From Stenopsyche tienmushanensis (Eukaryota > Arthropoda > Insecta > Trichoptera > Stenopsychidae): a stretch of DNA of 64,000 nucleotides. The notes under the pieces were generated by a model. That model was given only the letters and a program-made list of their open reading frames with translations. It made no database searches and was not told where the DNA came from. Position numbers and translations under genes: made by a program. The stretch covers positions 806,001 to 870,000 of the forward strand of contig WACJ01000104.1 of assembly GCA_008973525.1 (NCBI GenBank), written 5' to 3'. Shown one piece after another: positions 22,330-34,239 of this stretch (its first letter is position 1; every line of letters begins with the position of its first letter).

Positions 22330-22985
22330 TCTTGAGACAAAACAGAATGATGTTAAATTTACAGTTGGGCATACAATGTTTGATTTATTTGATGATAATC
22401 GCTTGCATAGTCTAGAAGAATTCCTACGAATCCGAAAATTCCATGAAGATGCCTAAATTGATCATTTTACTGATGGCTTAAATGGAAACCATCAAAGTAT
22501 CCATTTAAATTGACTATATGATATATCAAAAACGTTTTTATAATGCTAAAAAATAGTTCCTGCTTGTTATTTTATTATTTTATATGTTTATAAAATTTAA
22601 AAAACATAATAGCCTAACATAGATAACAGTCCCCTGTATTGATTTTTTTCAGAAAATGCTCAATATTTCATAAAGAAAATTTAGATTTTTAAGAATATAA
22701 ACACGGTTGACATAATATCTTAAGTTGTACTTAATTGATTTACTTTAAATTTAATACGATTTTTTTAAATATTTAACCTTCTATTGTCTCTACCAGATTT
22801 ATATCAAAATTTTATTTTTAACTATTTAAAAAAAAATTAAAACTGAAAAAATATGGTCAAAAAATATATTTTTTTTTAAATAGTCACCATTTTGTGAAAA
22901 TTAGCTTATTTTTATAAATTGAGGTAAGAACTATAGCGACATCTTTATTAAATAAGAATCTTTCATGTTTTTTAAATTTTAAATG
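22330..22985 (+). repeat. AT-rich repeat F, long segment
   Basis: In order, this contains TCAAAAACGTTTTTATAATG, CAGAAAATGCTCAATATTTC, ACACGGTTGACATAATATCT, CACCATTTTGTGAAAATTA and GAGGTAAGAACTATAGCGAC. The same series is at 63,275-63,740 and in part at 49,945-50,110. Confidence 0.75.
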
Positions 22986-22989
22986 AATA

Positions 22990-24185
22990 AAAATGTTTAA
23001 ATCGTGTCAACCAGGATACACTATAACGTATAACGTACTAAGAGCGAACAAACCAGTTGTTTGTATGAGTTCTTCGTCAGCCTCAGGATATTCTAATCCC
23101 TTAATATCCCGTTCAAATCCATTCCTTCGTGATTTCAATGATGCTGTTTTCCGACGTCTTGCAATTATGGAGATGATGTTAAAATTCGTTTGGATGAAAT
23201 TAAACATAAATGCACTTCGCGTGCATCTATTGCAGGTCGAAGGATCTGATGGTTAAAAACGCATTTTGATCCAGATTTTGTTTACGGATGAATTGGACTA
23301 AAATTATAATTGGGATCGCGAAAAATTATCTTCGACGCGAGTCTTCCCATTTGTAAAAAACATTTTTTTTCCCGAATAAGCTGGAATAATTACACCCGGA
23401 GGCTATACTCCTTCAGTAGTGAGCCGCCAAAGGGAACGTGGCGCTAGACACACTTAGCCAATTTTTGGAGGCTCCACTCATTCCAGTGGCGCTGCGCGAA
23501 TGAAACATCATCCATTATCAAATTCGTAATTAATTCACTATCAAAAACAACAAAAAAAAACGAACAAAAGATGCACGATTAACACCAATACCGGCAGCCT
23601 GCTATTTTAAAATCGCTCTTCATATTTGCACAAGGCGAAGTCAAACTAATAAGGTGAGATTAAATATAAAATACATTCATCAATATTTGCCTTTTTTTCG
23701 AATTACACGCTCTGGTGGGCACACAGGAGAGGAAGAAATGTCGTAAGGAAAAAATTATGTTAGGATAAGGATCACGAATGACGTCCAAATTTGTACGTCA
23801 ATATTTTCGCACGTCGCCTTCTATAAACATGATTCGAAAACACGTAGATTACATAAATTAGTATATAATATTTTCCCATTAATCAAACAGCCATAGGCGT
23901 TTTTTATGAGCGCGCGTTTTCCTATAAATAAGATTTCACGTCCAGGATGCGGGAAAGCTTGGTTCAGGAAGAACAAGCTTTTCCGCGGCCAAGACGACCG
24001 GTCGACCCCAATAATTAACTGACTCTAAGTAAACAGAGACTAAAAACATATTTTTATCTAGACTGTTCTCGAAGTTTCACGTCCATTTTTTATCACTCTT
24101 ATCACCTTCGGGAATGTTATTGCCATCCTTGGCCTAACTTATGATTTTGGAATGTCCGTGTGGAGATCCGGTTATGGACGCAGAC
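22990..24185. other. Unassigned stretch
   Basis: Overlapping frames at 22,993-23,256 (ATG start, plus) and 23,007-23,207 (minus) have no recognised motif. A GC-richer patch is at 23,390-23,510. No RNA gene is seen. Confidence 0.3.
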
Positions 24186-24189
24186 TACG

Positions 24190-24320
24190 TTCATGTGGAC
24201 ATGTCCGGGCATGGCGTCTGATTGCGAGGCGCTAATTCGAGGTGTCAGCGGTCTGAAAAGCGGACCGGTTGGACACACAAACTTTGTGACTACTCCCTCA
24301 TCTTTTATGGCATTGGGGCT
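24190..24320 (-). repeat. Repeat H, reverse-oriented copy
   Basis: On the minus strand it contains GTGTCCAACCGGTCCGCTTT and CAGACGCCATGCC. These blocks recur in plus orientation at 37.63, 40.15, 41.26 and 43.59 kb. Confidence 0.7.
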
Positions 24321-24364
24321 TTTTGTGTAAGTTATGGGGAGAAATGCATCCCTAGATGCATAAA

Positions 24365-24585
24365 GTATAAACAATAAATTGGCAAAGTTATATCGCAATG
24401 GAATTAACGGTATGGCAGCGCATAAAATAAGAACAAACAAATTTATACTTTTGTATATTAGACTATGACTATGTTACTCGCGCAATTCTTATTTATAAGT
24501 GAACAATTTTTTATCACAATCTGATGAACGGCATCGAAGCGCATTACATACGAACAAAGATTATTTTTTTATATATCAGATAAAA
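24365..24585 (+). repeat. Dispersed repeat E, two-unit copy
   Basis: It has the same dimer as at 12,840 and 60,985, including the CTATGTTACTCGCGCAAT joint and the ATATATTAGA / ATATATCAGA unit ends. Confidence 0.8.
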
Positions 24586-24589
24586 TTAT

Positions 24590-25965
24590 TATTAGTGCAT
24601 GTTTATTAAATATTATTTAAATGATTTATTTAAAAGTTATTTATATTTTTACGAGCCGCTTCTGTATTTTGTTGTAAAATTATCTGCACATTTTATATGA
24701 AAGGGTGCGTATACAACGGACAAATTGTTATCAGCCCTTCTTCAACTAGCATATTAATAGAAATAGGTTTATAATTTATTTTGTGGCTTTAATTGAGAGT
24801 TGTGTTAAGTTTTTATTTATTGGATGGTTCGCATATATAATGGATGATAATTTATCAGCATAGATACCGAAGCTATTGTACTATAAATACTTGATTCCGA
24901 AATAGATCAAGCCAGTTAGTTCTATGCACGAGAATTTAGAATTTATACATGGGGCAAAAAAAAGAAAAGAAATCCAGAAGTTGTAGAACAAACATTGGTC
25001 AGTGACTCATTAATTTGGAACCATCAGATAACTTTAAGTATTACCTCTGTTTTCCCAACGTAAATAATGTGAGTTGTCTTTATGCAAATACGAGCAAATG
25101 GCGATAAGGCGCTGGAATATGATTCATCAAAGAAGAAGATATTTTCTAGTCGACTCTATCGCAATTTTTTTGGCACATGACCTCAACTGCTACGTCAAAA
25201 TTACGTCTCAAAAGCGTCGCAAAGCCATAAATCAAGAACGTTGTAATTTTTTGAACCGTCTATTTTCAGCCAAATGTTGACCTAATGGTCGCTGATAAGA
25301 AAAAATTTGTCCCGGAGCGAAAAATCGAAGATTAAACTTGTCGGTTTGGGGATCTCAGGATTTGGCTACGAGTTCTACTGTGTAATTTTTGGCGTGTGCA
25401 TAAGCTCCATCACGCCATATAATAATAAAGCCTTAAAAGATAATTTTGGCTGAACCACTTTGGGGTTAATCGACCCTCGGGTCAATCAAACCAACAGATC
25501 GATCTCGAACTCGATTAATAGGTTCATTTCAAAATCGATTATCGGCGGGATTCTCAGAAACGATCGTGCTATAAATATGAATAGATATTTTAATAACAAT
25601 CCTTATTAAACAAAATAAATCATAAAACACGAGTGAGACGTTGTATAAGTCGATCAATGTCTATAGAGTCTAGACAATCGTTATGTCATAAAGATACCGT
25701 GCCAATTTAGATTTTTCATAATGTTCAGTGATGCTATTCTAAGTAAGACCCAAGTGTTTGATTAGGCTAAAAAAATCATGAAAATCAAGGTAATATGCAA
25801 AATGAAAGACATACACGGCGTCCTGCAGCGAGCATCAATGAAAACATCAGGGAGATCCCCGTCTGCTCAGCGAAGTATTCACATACAGATTACTTTTAGC
25901 AACTTTTAAATCGCTATGAAGAATAAGAGGGAGATGATTTTTGGTAGGAATGGGTGTTTTATTTT
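24590..25965. other. Unassigned AT-rich stretch
   Basis: No convincing frame, repeat boundary or RNA gene is visible. Confidence 0.35.
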
Positions 25966-25967
25966 AA

Positions 25968-26640
25968 AGTGTCCACCCATAAACTTCCAAGGGGGAAAGG
26001 GCAACAGTCGAACCCCTGTAGTAATGATGCTGAATAGAGGTGGACAAACAAGAGAAACAGGCAGTCCGAAAAGGAGTAGCGAAGAAGGATACCAGGGAAA
26101 CTACCATGGTATTAAGGTGTGGCAGCCTCGGTGGAACAGCTCCATAAAAGGACGTTGGATACATGAACTAATACCAAATTTGGAGACCATCTCACCCAGG
26201 TCATTACCGGGCATGGTTGCTTCGGTAGTTGCCTAAATAAAATTGTAAAAGAAGCCCGAAATGCCATCATTGTGAAGCAGACAATGACGACACCGCACAT
26301 ATGACATTCGTTTGCATGGAAGAAGAGAAGGGGGATTTTAGTGGGGAAAAATCCCACACTACCACCAGAATGGTGGTGTTTTTAGAAGATTTCCTCCCTT
26401 CGTAAACAAAAAAAAAAACAATAAAAAAGGTGGGTGAAAGATACCTCGTCGGGTTACTTTGAGTTGGGTGCGTGACTACGCTGCTTGAATGGCAATTGTT
26501 CTCCGTGGTTTTGATACCACAAATGATTGAAGCCAATATGAGTATCATAGAAAAGGGAGAGCCCCTGAAGTCCGTCATCTGCTGTAGCGTCCTTCAATCT
26601 GAGATTGGACTAAATTATACTGGGAACATCCACCTTACAG
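25968..26640 (+). repeat. Repeat G, diverged copy
   Basis: It starts TGTCCACCCATAAACTTCC.AGGGGG, like 39,535. It later has GAGCCCCTGAAGTCCGTCAT and CTGCTGTAGCGTCC, matching the end of the 39.5 kb copy. An inserted segment at 26,340-26,410 resembles the LINE 3' region at 53.72 kb. Minus-strand frames conserve a TSFYG peptide with the 39.6 kb copy, so an old coding element is possible. Confidence 0.55.
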
Positions 26641-26680
26641 TCCATACATGGTTCCTGTGACTACCATATGTTTATAGAGG

Positions 26681-26853
26681 TGTAGCGTGGGCGATTTACT
26701 ATCCCCACGTAATAGCGTTGTTAATCTGAGCAGATTTAATTCACCAGACTAACAGCAGACACCTTATCTGAACGACCTAACCCACTTCCTCATAGGAGGC
26801 GGGGAGTCGCCTGGGGACTCTGCTCCCGAGAGCGCCCCCGCCTCAACGTTACA
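26681..26853 (+). mobile_element. LTR, family 1, plus-oriented and internally deleted
   Basis: It starts TGTAGCGTGGGCGATTTAC and ends CCTCAACGTTACA, with TG...CA termini. Near the 5' end GTTAATCTGAGCAG...CAGACTAAC forms a stem. At about 173 bp it is less than half the length of the 30.6 kb copy. Confidence 0.8.
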
Positions 26854-26872
26854 CTGGTGTCAGAATCGGCGG
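26854..26872 (+). other. Probable tRNA primer-binding site
   Basis: TGGTGTCAGAATCGGCGG follows the LTR end after one base. TGG is complementary to the CCA end of a tRNA, as in reverse-transcribed LTR elements. The related sites are at 33,205-33,220 (reverse) and 37,405-37,422. The primer tRNA is not identified. Confidence 0.7.
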
Positions 26873-26874
26873 GT

Positions 26875-27960
26875 TGTCAATACTGAGCGTTTTTAATGGA
26901 AGGCGACGACAAACGTTAGGAGGGCAACGATTTCAAGAGAACGCTGCGATCAAACAATACGTGCTCTACTGGTTTTAGTAACAGTCGCCTTTCTCCTTCA
27001 GTAACGGAATCAAGAAACTTCCCATCTGGAGAAATAAATGTGTCTAATGAAGAGAACTATGTAGAAAAATAAGATAATCCGTTCGTATTTTTATATATCA
27101 CTAATAAATTTGTACAGCAAAATTCCGGGTTATATTTGAATCCTCATCGTAAATCATTAAAAAATATTTCCACAGCATAGCATCCTGTGCCAAAATTTGG
27201 AGCAAATTTATACTCTGTATACGATAATTTGTTTGAACCGCGAGTACAGCGAGTTTCAATAATTATCCCCGAGTTTACACGAAACCCGTACTAAAATACT
27301 GAAGTTATCCATGCAAAGAAAAATCGTCGGTATTTATAATTCTGCGCATAAATATTTAGCGCTTGTATCAGAAAGCTTTAAAATTTTACGATTGACCGAT
27401 CAGAATTAGCAGTAATTATTTCAAACAATCCAAAAATGTATACATAACCATCGGGCTATTAATTTACAGTTAAGAAAAACGGCGCTGATGATTTTAAGCA
27501 GAAATTTCCGCCTCATGGGCGTTCCCACGGAAACACAGTTGAAAACTACTCTAATTCGGGAAAACAATGAAAACCCGAAGGTGCGAAATTTTTTGGAGGA
27601 TATGTTCATAAAAGTTTAAACATTGAAAAAAAAAGAAACAAAATGGGTTTTGTTTGTTGACAGTAACGTTATGTGCCTCATTTCAATTCTCAGAGAAGTT
27701 TTGAAGTGTTCACGAAGACGATATGCATAGACTTAACAAAAAGCAAATATTATCGGCTGACGCATGACGGGATTTGACGGCTGTGCACGTCAAAGTGTAA
27801 ACACTTTACATTCCGGTTGTTTCGCATTAAATTTCGCCCAAACTTCGTACCACGAAAATATTATTATCAATAGCAACTATGCTCATTTTTATAATATGAT
27901 TTCCTAAGCATTTTTATGCGAATCTGCGAATCGAAGAATCACATAAAAATCAGCATACAT
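26875..27960. other. Unassigned, starts with possible LTR-element leader
   Basis: The bases after the primer site (GTTGTCAATACTGAGC) resemble 37,424-37,440, so the first tens of bases are likely retroelement leader. The rest is AT-rich with no gene. A short shared phrase with 6.1 and 37.87 kb lies at 27,113-27,150. Confidence 0.4.
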
Positions 27961-27962
27961 CA

Positions 27963-28385
27963 GCAATAGTGTATTTCAATGAAGACGCTCAATTATTAAA
28001 TGTAAATAAAACAAGCTACATATAAAATATTTACTTAATTTTTTTTTACATTTAAATGAATATTTTATGGCAATAAATATTAAATATAATATTGTTCAAA
28101 TATTTGCCAAATTTTTGCATGGTGGCACGTATACTTTAGGTACAATTTTCGATGACTTTTTGCATAAATCTGGCTGAAATTGCTGAATGGCGTTTGTTAT
28201 ATTGACTTTGAAAGCATCAATTGTTTGAGATTTATACGCATAAATCTGCGTTTAAAAATAGCGCCAAAATAAGGAGAGTAAAGGCGTTAAATCGCACTTT
28301 TATGTGGCCACTTTACCATGCTTTCAAATCGCTCGTGCAGAATGTCCATCGTGGCATGCGCTATGTGGCACTTAACGCCCTTCAA
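27963..28385 (-). pseudogene. Family D transposase 3' half
   Basis: On the minus strand AHATMDILHERF is followed by degraded remains of the FLWDY region, then FSNFSQIYAKSHRK. The end is TTGAGCGTCTTCATTGAAAT, the same terminal motif as at 22.11 kb. Frameshifts disrupt it throughout. Confidence 0.7.
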
Positions 28386-28389
28386 TTGA

Positions 28390-30200
28390 AACTACATATT
28401 ATCAATATTTATATCATTCAGTTTATGCTACAAGGAGTTGCTTATCAATGATCAGTAGCGCTCGCCATTGATTATTAAGACAATGCCAGTTTATTTTTGG
28501 AAGAAGAAAATTTGATAATTTATATAAATTATTCAATACTGTTATCTTGCATAATAATTTGCCATGTAATATTAAATAATTTACAATAAATTTGATAGAT
28601 ATTACTTTAACAGTATGGTCGTTATTATGTACGAAATTTAGGGCGTCCTTGTTGAAAAACTCTATAGTATGCAATATATTTTATAGGTAATATTAATATC
28701 CATATTTATAATACAGAGTTGATGTCAAAAGCGAATACCATTATTGTGCAATAAACTCAATGAATTCATCCGTCAATATCCCTATAAATTGAATTAATTT
28801 TATTGCGGTGCTTTCTGCGAGGGCAATCATCTTTACGTCCATTGATTGCAACGGTCACGGCTTTCTAACACTCGCAAGAACGATGCATTTATTTTTTCAT
28901 ATAAATACCGAATAGTATGCCTGTCTGGTGCCTTGGGGCTTCGATTCCCGCAGGTGCATAGCCTGGAGCAATCACTTTTACCTGAGCAAGCACCAGCCCA
29001 GTCTGCACAACTACTGTTAATGCCCGCGGGAGAAAATTGCCCGTTTAACATTTTTAAGCAGCACGCATGGAAGAAGTAAACTCATCCTTAGCTCGACTTG
29101 TTTTGGACGAAGCACTCCTTAATATTTCGGTATGATCGAAAATTAAAACCCAAGCAAATGGGGAACAATCATATTACAACCAATGGAGTCAATTTTTGAC
29201 AACATGCTCCAGAAATTGTTGCCAAAAACAGTTGTATAACAATTTTATCATTTTTTTTTCTGGAATCATCATCCATCTTCCTGTCTATATCGGACAGACA
29301 TCAGGACTAATGGCCTAAATATTTACGATCTATTAACGACCCGAATTTGTACAGCAGCCTGCGATTTCGTACCATATGCCATCCCTGCTGACGCCTGCTA
29401 ATTTTTTTTTTACGATCAAACCTTAAGAGTGCTATGAGTGTGATACAATCCCATGATGATTCCCAAATATTTTATAAATTCGTGGCTCCATATAAAAAAA
29501 AAATGGATTTGCTTTCCAATGTTCCAAACAAAATAACATACACCAGATAAAATAATTCATACAAAGTGCTCATATAAATAGGCTTTAAAAGATGTTTGAG
29601 GATTGCCGATATGATATATTATACCCATAAAGGGCAACACCCACCTAAAAAGCTCCCAGGGGATACAAAAAAAAAATGTTGATAAAAAAACGGGTTTATT
29701 GCCTTTTTTCTGTCTATCGTATATTTATTAGGAAGCGGCCAGAAGTGTGCCAGCTTTGCGCTAAATGCGTCATGATTAATTTGTTTTAAAGCAAAATATA
29801 TCCCCCAATAATTATACAGGTATCATCACGCCATTGTGACGATCTGCTTAAAAAATTGCATCCAATTTATGGCGGTGATCGAATTTATTGACGCTTTTGT
29901 GGCAATGGAACGATATAAATCCGAAGGGAATTGATGTTTGGGCAATTCATGGATATCAATTTAAACATTATCATTGATGTCAAATACAACAAATTTATAC
30001 TATTTAAAAAATGTAGTGTTTTAACACTTAACAGTCCGTGCTCGCGTTTATGCGGGATGAAAACGGCATAACTTTAGCTTGAAAAAAAAAAGTCGTACAA
30101 ATTTGATAAAGATAGCTAGGAATTATAGTATACACATGTGTCAATATTTTACTTGTAGAAAATATATTTAAATATCATCCAATCATAAAAAAAATACAAA
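28390..30200. other. Mostly unassigned, one small minus-strand frame
   Basis: At 28,833-29,051 a minus frame is open with CADWAGACSG followed by a strong donor-like CTCAG|GTAAAAGTG near 28,985; a short exon is possible. The rest is AT-rich without recognised genes. A short 'GCATAACTTTAGCTTG' piece at 30,068 is weakly like repeat F. Confidence 0.3.
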
Positions 30201-30207
30201 TATGTTA

Positions 30208-30234
30208 TACTAGGGTCAACTAGAAAGTAAGGTT
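30208..30234. repeat. Isolated mariner A terminal repeat
   Basis: TACTAGGGTCAACTAGAAAG, then TAAGGTTA, is preceded by TA. It matches the TIRs at 44,761 and 57,361. No transposase follows directly. Confidence 0.6.
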
Positions 30235-30564
30235 ACAATGGTCTAAGGGTCCCCTGTAGCTGATTGGACATACAGAAGAATAGTGTATGGATCAATTATT
30301 GATATAGCCTTCTGTAGGGAGACAGCAATCGAAAGGTTGAGGGATTGTAAAGTATAAAGACAGAAGCTGGAAAACTGGAAGAAGACATCACCAGACAGAA
30401 ATGAGTAGCAAAAATAGTAAAGAAGATGCAGATGCTGATGGAGTGAGAGTGTGATACTGAGAAGGCCAAACTATATATACAGACCCGGCGTAAAATGGTG
30501 GACAAAGGACTTAACGGAACAGCGTAGACTTTGTCTTGCCAGTGGACGCAGGGTTATAAGGAAC

Positions 30565-30963
30565 TGTAACGTTGAGGCAAAGGCGCTCTCGGGAGCAGAG
30601 TCCACGGGCAGTCCGGGCAATAGCCACGTTAGCGCACGGATCCGTTCTTCTATCGGGCCGTGATGTAGTCAAATGGATGGATGGGAGTAGAAGGGCGTAG
30701 AACAGAAAAATCCTCTTCTCTTGATAACTCTTATTTAACATGAAAGAGAGAGAGAGATCTGGCTGCGGGAAGGATGTCCTCCCGCAGACAAGGCTAACTC
30801 ACGACTCTTCTTTTGACTCAACCGGCAACTGTGCACGTGCAAGAAGCGATCGGTCGGTATTGTAGGCGCAATAACACATTGCACCTAAATAGAGACGGAA
30901 TATGTTAATGTTAATCTGGAGAATTAAATCTGCTCAGACTAACAGCGCTGTTGCGTGGAGATT
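30565..30963 (-). mobile_element. Near-complete solo LTR, family 1
   Basis: In minus orientation the 3' end is at 30,565 (TGTAACGTTGAGG on plus). The 5' end is cut about 20 bases short, where LINE sequence begins. Two stem-loops are visible: GGCTGCGGGA...TCCCGCAG near 30,760, and TGTTAATCTG...CAGACTAACA near 30,910-30,945. No primer site follows, so it is a solo or broken LTR. Confidence 0.75.
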
Positions 30964-31610
30964 TTAAGAAGAAGAGACGCCAACAACACTGTGGAGCTGG
31001 AAAGTATCCACAAGGATGAAAACCGAGAGTTTCTGAGAATAATGATACAGAGCCGTACAAAATTGTACGACAGAAAATGCAGGGAGGAGTATATTCATGA
31101 GAAAAATGTATTGAACAGTGAAAATTGGGTCGCTTGGTCACTGAGATTCGAGACAAACTAAGAACTTTCTGGTCATGGACTTTGAAGATCCTAAGAATCA
31201 CACAGCACACCAGTAGAAACTGAAGGAATCCTGGCAGCAGAAATGGGATCAGACCAACAAAGAAAGATGGTCGGACAACACGAAAAGATTACCTTCCGCC
31301 TGGCACAAGTACTGAAAGAGCATGGTTGCTTTGGAGTCTATCTAAAAAGGATAGACAAAGAGCCAATTAATGATTGCGAGTCTTGGATGCTCCAGAAGGA
31401 CCCTCCAAAACAAGCACTTAACGCACTTAAATACTAGAAGAGGTCTAATTGCCAAACCACCTTCCCTTCCTGAAGCAATACCATAATACCAGGAGAGACA
31501 AAGACGAACTAAAAGAGAGGTCTAGTCAGCAAGGATTTGATACTACTATGAGGCCCACTACTTCCAGTATGTCTTAGATTAGAGTGCTTATTTCCCCTTT
31601 TACAGGATGA
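30964..31610 (+). pseudogene. R1-type LINE 3' portion with deleted reverse transcriptase
   Basis: The first part (30,964-31,180) encodes REFLRIMIQSRTKLYDR and RDKLRTFWSW in shifting frames, like the region upstream of the polymerase core in R1/I-group LINEs. It then jumps to 31,243-31,437, encoding TFRLAQVLKEHGCFGVYLKR, which matches the C-terminal end of such LINEs ('TFRL.Q.L.GHG.FG.YL.RI'). The expected downstream Cys-Cys-His-Cys knuckle is degraded. The whole polymerase domain is absent. A 3' region ending near 31,600 is shared with 53.63-53.76 kb. Confidence 0.7.
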
Positions 31611-31722
31611 AAAAGAAAGTAAGGTTATAAGGTTTCCAAAGCGCGTGACGACTTCTCCATCGGAATAATTTACTGTGACTGAACAAAATGGCCGACAAAC
31701 ATGCGGAATCAAACAAACTGAT
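31611..31722 (-). mobile_element. mariner A deletion remnant, TIR joined to 5' region
   Basis: A GAAAGTAAGGTTATAAGG terminal piece (3' end) passes directly into the N-terminal segment, with AATTTACTGTGACTGAACAA and ATGGCCGACAAACATGCGGA on plus. Nearly the whole transposase is deleted. Confidence 0.7.
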
Positions 31723-31724
31723 TG

Positions 31725-33090
31725 TTATGAACATACACCACAGATTGAAAAACACTGTTATATTTAAATACATCGATGCAGTAAACTTTTTTTGTGGATA
31801 CCATTGAAATTTCTTTTGAATCTATTAGCTGGTTTGAAAATGATATCAATTTTATGATAGGGTTTCCTGATTATTTTGCGAAATTGCTCGGACTTTGCCC
31901 GGAGTTTAATGTAGAATACCCAGACTGTTAAGTGTTAAAAGTAAAAATATTTTTTACCACATCCAAGTAAAAATTATAATATTTTGATATATTCAAAATG
32001 CATTTTAACTGTGTGTCTTTTTAGTGGTTATACCGGGTTTTCTTTCAAGTATCATGCAATATTTTAAACAATGATCATTAGATGATGATCTAAATAATAC
32101 AGGATACATTAAGGCAAGATCTATTAATGATTTCACACAAAATTAGATCAGATTTGAAGTCTGGCCCGCGTTTGAAATCGCAGATCCGATTTCGTATCCG
32201 CCTGTCCACATTTGTCGGTTTTCTCACAAACGTGAATTATATACCCATACATAATGCATGATTATTTGAAACTATGAGGAGAAAAAAAAACGCATACAAA
32301 TACTCTCACTCCCTTTTTTATGGAGTTTATTTTGACCAGTCATTGTTTTTTTCACAATGGCCGCAGTCATTTTGGGGGCAGACGGTTCGGGTTCACACAT
32401 ATGCGCGTGTCATTATGGCTTTTATTGTTTGGGTGTGTAACTGAATCGGGCTTTTTTTTTATTTTTCCATGGATATTTGAACAGCTGATAGACCGTTCTA
32501 TTTTATCAAACATTTCTAAAAACTGTCATCCAAGTGGAAAAAACGAGAGCCAAATACATCACCACCGTTACCATGTTAGATGACTGAAAAACTTGCAAAT
32601 TTATTTTATACCAAATATTGGATTAGTTTAAAAAACTAGCCAAGGTTCTTAAAACATAAAAATGAATTTAAAATATCATTTTATATTTAAAAAAATAGAA
32701 CTTTTTAGAAGAAGAAATTTCTCATTTTCGTTTGATTTTTTTGAAGTTCTTTTTTTAATTTCAGGATTTTTTATTAAAAAAATTAGTAAAGTAAAATAAA
32801 AGGAAAATTAGTAAAGTAAAATACTTAAAAAACAAAATGCAAAACAACTTAAATGTATGCATCTGTAATTTCCACTAAATTTTATTTATTGGGCTCTTTT
32901 TTCATCCAAAATCCTTGAATATCCTTAAAATTCACATAATTAAAACTTTCCACTCTAATAGACAAAGTTATTTCTATTGTTGCCTCTATTTTGTTTTCAG
33001 CTGACATTGATTTGATTTTGGCCATAAATTTACCCAGCATGCATTCAATGTTGATGGTCTTGTTTCTTTGATGGATGTAGTTATAAGGTT
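31725..33090. other. Unassigned AT-rich stretch
   Basis: A frame at 32,320-32,583 has no ATG-supported family match. Positions about 33,000-33,060 share sequence with 11.71-11.76 kb. Confidence 0.35.
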
Positions 33091-33221
33091 AATATTAGGG
33101 CTTCGAACCGGAATCGAACCTATAACCGGCCCGATAAACCAATAACCGATTTTGGCAGCGATCGCATCATCTCCCAGAAGTAGGCATTTCTGCCTCTGCC
33201 TTCTGCCGTTTCTGACACCAG

Positions 33222-33300
33222 TGTAACGTGAAGCGGGGCTGCTCTCGGGAGTACTCGGGCCGCTCCCCGCTCTCACGTGTTTGCCAAGATGGCTGCGCAC
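33222..33300 (-). repeat. LTR family 1, 3' end with adjacent primer site
   Basis: TGTAACGTGAAGCGGGGC on plus is the LTR 3' terminus. Directly left, GCCGTTTCTGACACCA (33,205-33,220) is the reverse-oriented primer-binding site. The LTR breaks off near 33,300. Confidence 0.7.
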
Positions 33301-33424
33301 AGAGCGTCCAGGTGCTCACTTCTTTTGCTCAGCGCCTTCTTGGAAGAGGCGAAGTTGCCGTAGGAAGGATGTAGGTAATTCTAAAATTCAAGAGATGCCA
33401 TCAAGTGGGGTCATTGCCACCACG

Positions 33425-33880
33425 AGTCCAACCACAGTTTGAAGGGGGCTGCAGCATATGACGGACTGCAGAGGCTATCCCTTCCCCATGGTACTTGTAT
33501 CGGTTCTGTCATTCTTAGTACCTAGCCATGGAGACGAGTCGCACCTCGAACAGCCTAAAACCGTTCTCCCCTGTTTGCATAGGCTGTTGAGGATAATGGG
33601 GAGCCTTTGGCGCAGTCTTCACCAATTATTGTAACCGGCTGTCCCACACACCCCTTTATGGGCACGCAGCACAGGATGACCTGCGCACCCAGTTCATGTT
33701 AGCTGGGCTCTCCCAGCAGTATTTGATGAGTAAATCTATGAGGCTGCTTGCGCAGAACCTCTACTCCACATCATTACCTCAAAGATTCAACTGTTGTCCA
33801 CTGACATAGGGTTGCTCTCCCCTCCCGTGGTTTTATGCGTGAGCATCGTGGAGTCTAACACTCATCCGGGTCTTCTCGGG
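33425..33880 (-). repeat. Repeat G, reverse-oriented copy
   Basis: It is similar to the reverse complement of 39,535-39,945 over most of its length: CCTAGCCATGGAGACGAGTC, CCCTGTTTGCATAGGCTGT and GTGAGCATCGTGGAGTCTA. A plus frame conserves FMLAGLSQQYLMSKSMRLL with the 39.6 kb copy's minus frame. Confidence 0.75.
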
Positions 33881-33944
33881 GACAGTTCGTTTTTTTACAC
33901 ACACTATTTCGTGCCTTAAGTATGCGGTTATCTTTGTGGGTTTG

Positions 33945-34034
33945 TGATGAGAGAGAGAGAGAGAAATTAATTAAATTAAATCTACATAGATTAATAGCGC
34001 CATTGCGTGGGGATGTTATTTCACCGACGCTATA
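33945..34034 (-). repeat. LTR family 1, 5' end fragment
   Basis: After an (AG)n tract (33,947-33,964) it reads AATTAAATCTACATAGATTAA and GCGTGGGGATG..., ending near GACGCTATA. It matches the 5' end of the LTRs at 36.0 and 57.85 kb. Confidence 0.65.
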
Positions 34035-34239
34035 TTATCAACCCAAATTCCAGTCCAGTTTAGGTTATATTTCTATATATATTTCCTATATTCAATTGTC
34101 AATCACTTAGAGCTGAGTCCAAAATTCAAAAGCGGAAAAAACCGTTATTTTCCCCGAGCCAAACCGATATAAATCTTGGATCTGAACCGGAACAGAAACC
34201 GAAATGAAAAACATAACGGTTCGAAGCCCTGCTTAATAA

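Larger units (their letters stand above)
33097..34230. mobile_element. Inverted-repeat-bounded insertion of about 1.13 kb
   Basis: AGGGCTTCGAACCG (33,097-33,110) and its exact complement (34,217-34,230) bound the interval. Additional ACCGG/ACCGAAA motifs lie just inside both ends. The outside DNA on both sides resembles the single repeat at 11.7 kb, which suggests an insertion. Inside are two pieces of LTR family 1 separated by repeat G. The class is not clear. Confidence 0.5.

Noticed and set aside
22993..23256. ATG-started 87-codon frame
   Set aside because: There is no motif, and the antisense frame is equally open. It was kept only within the unassigned stretch.
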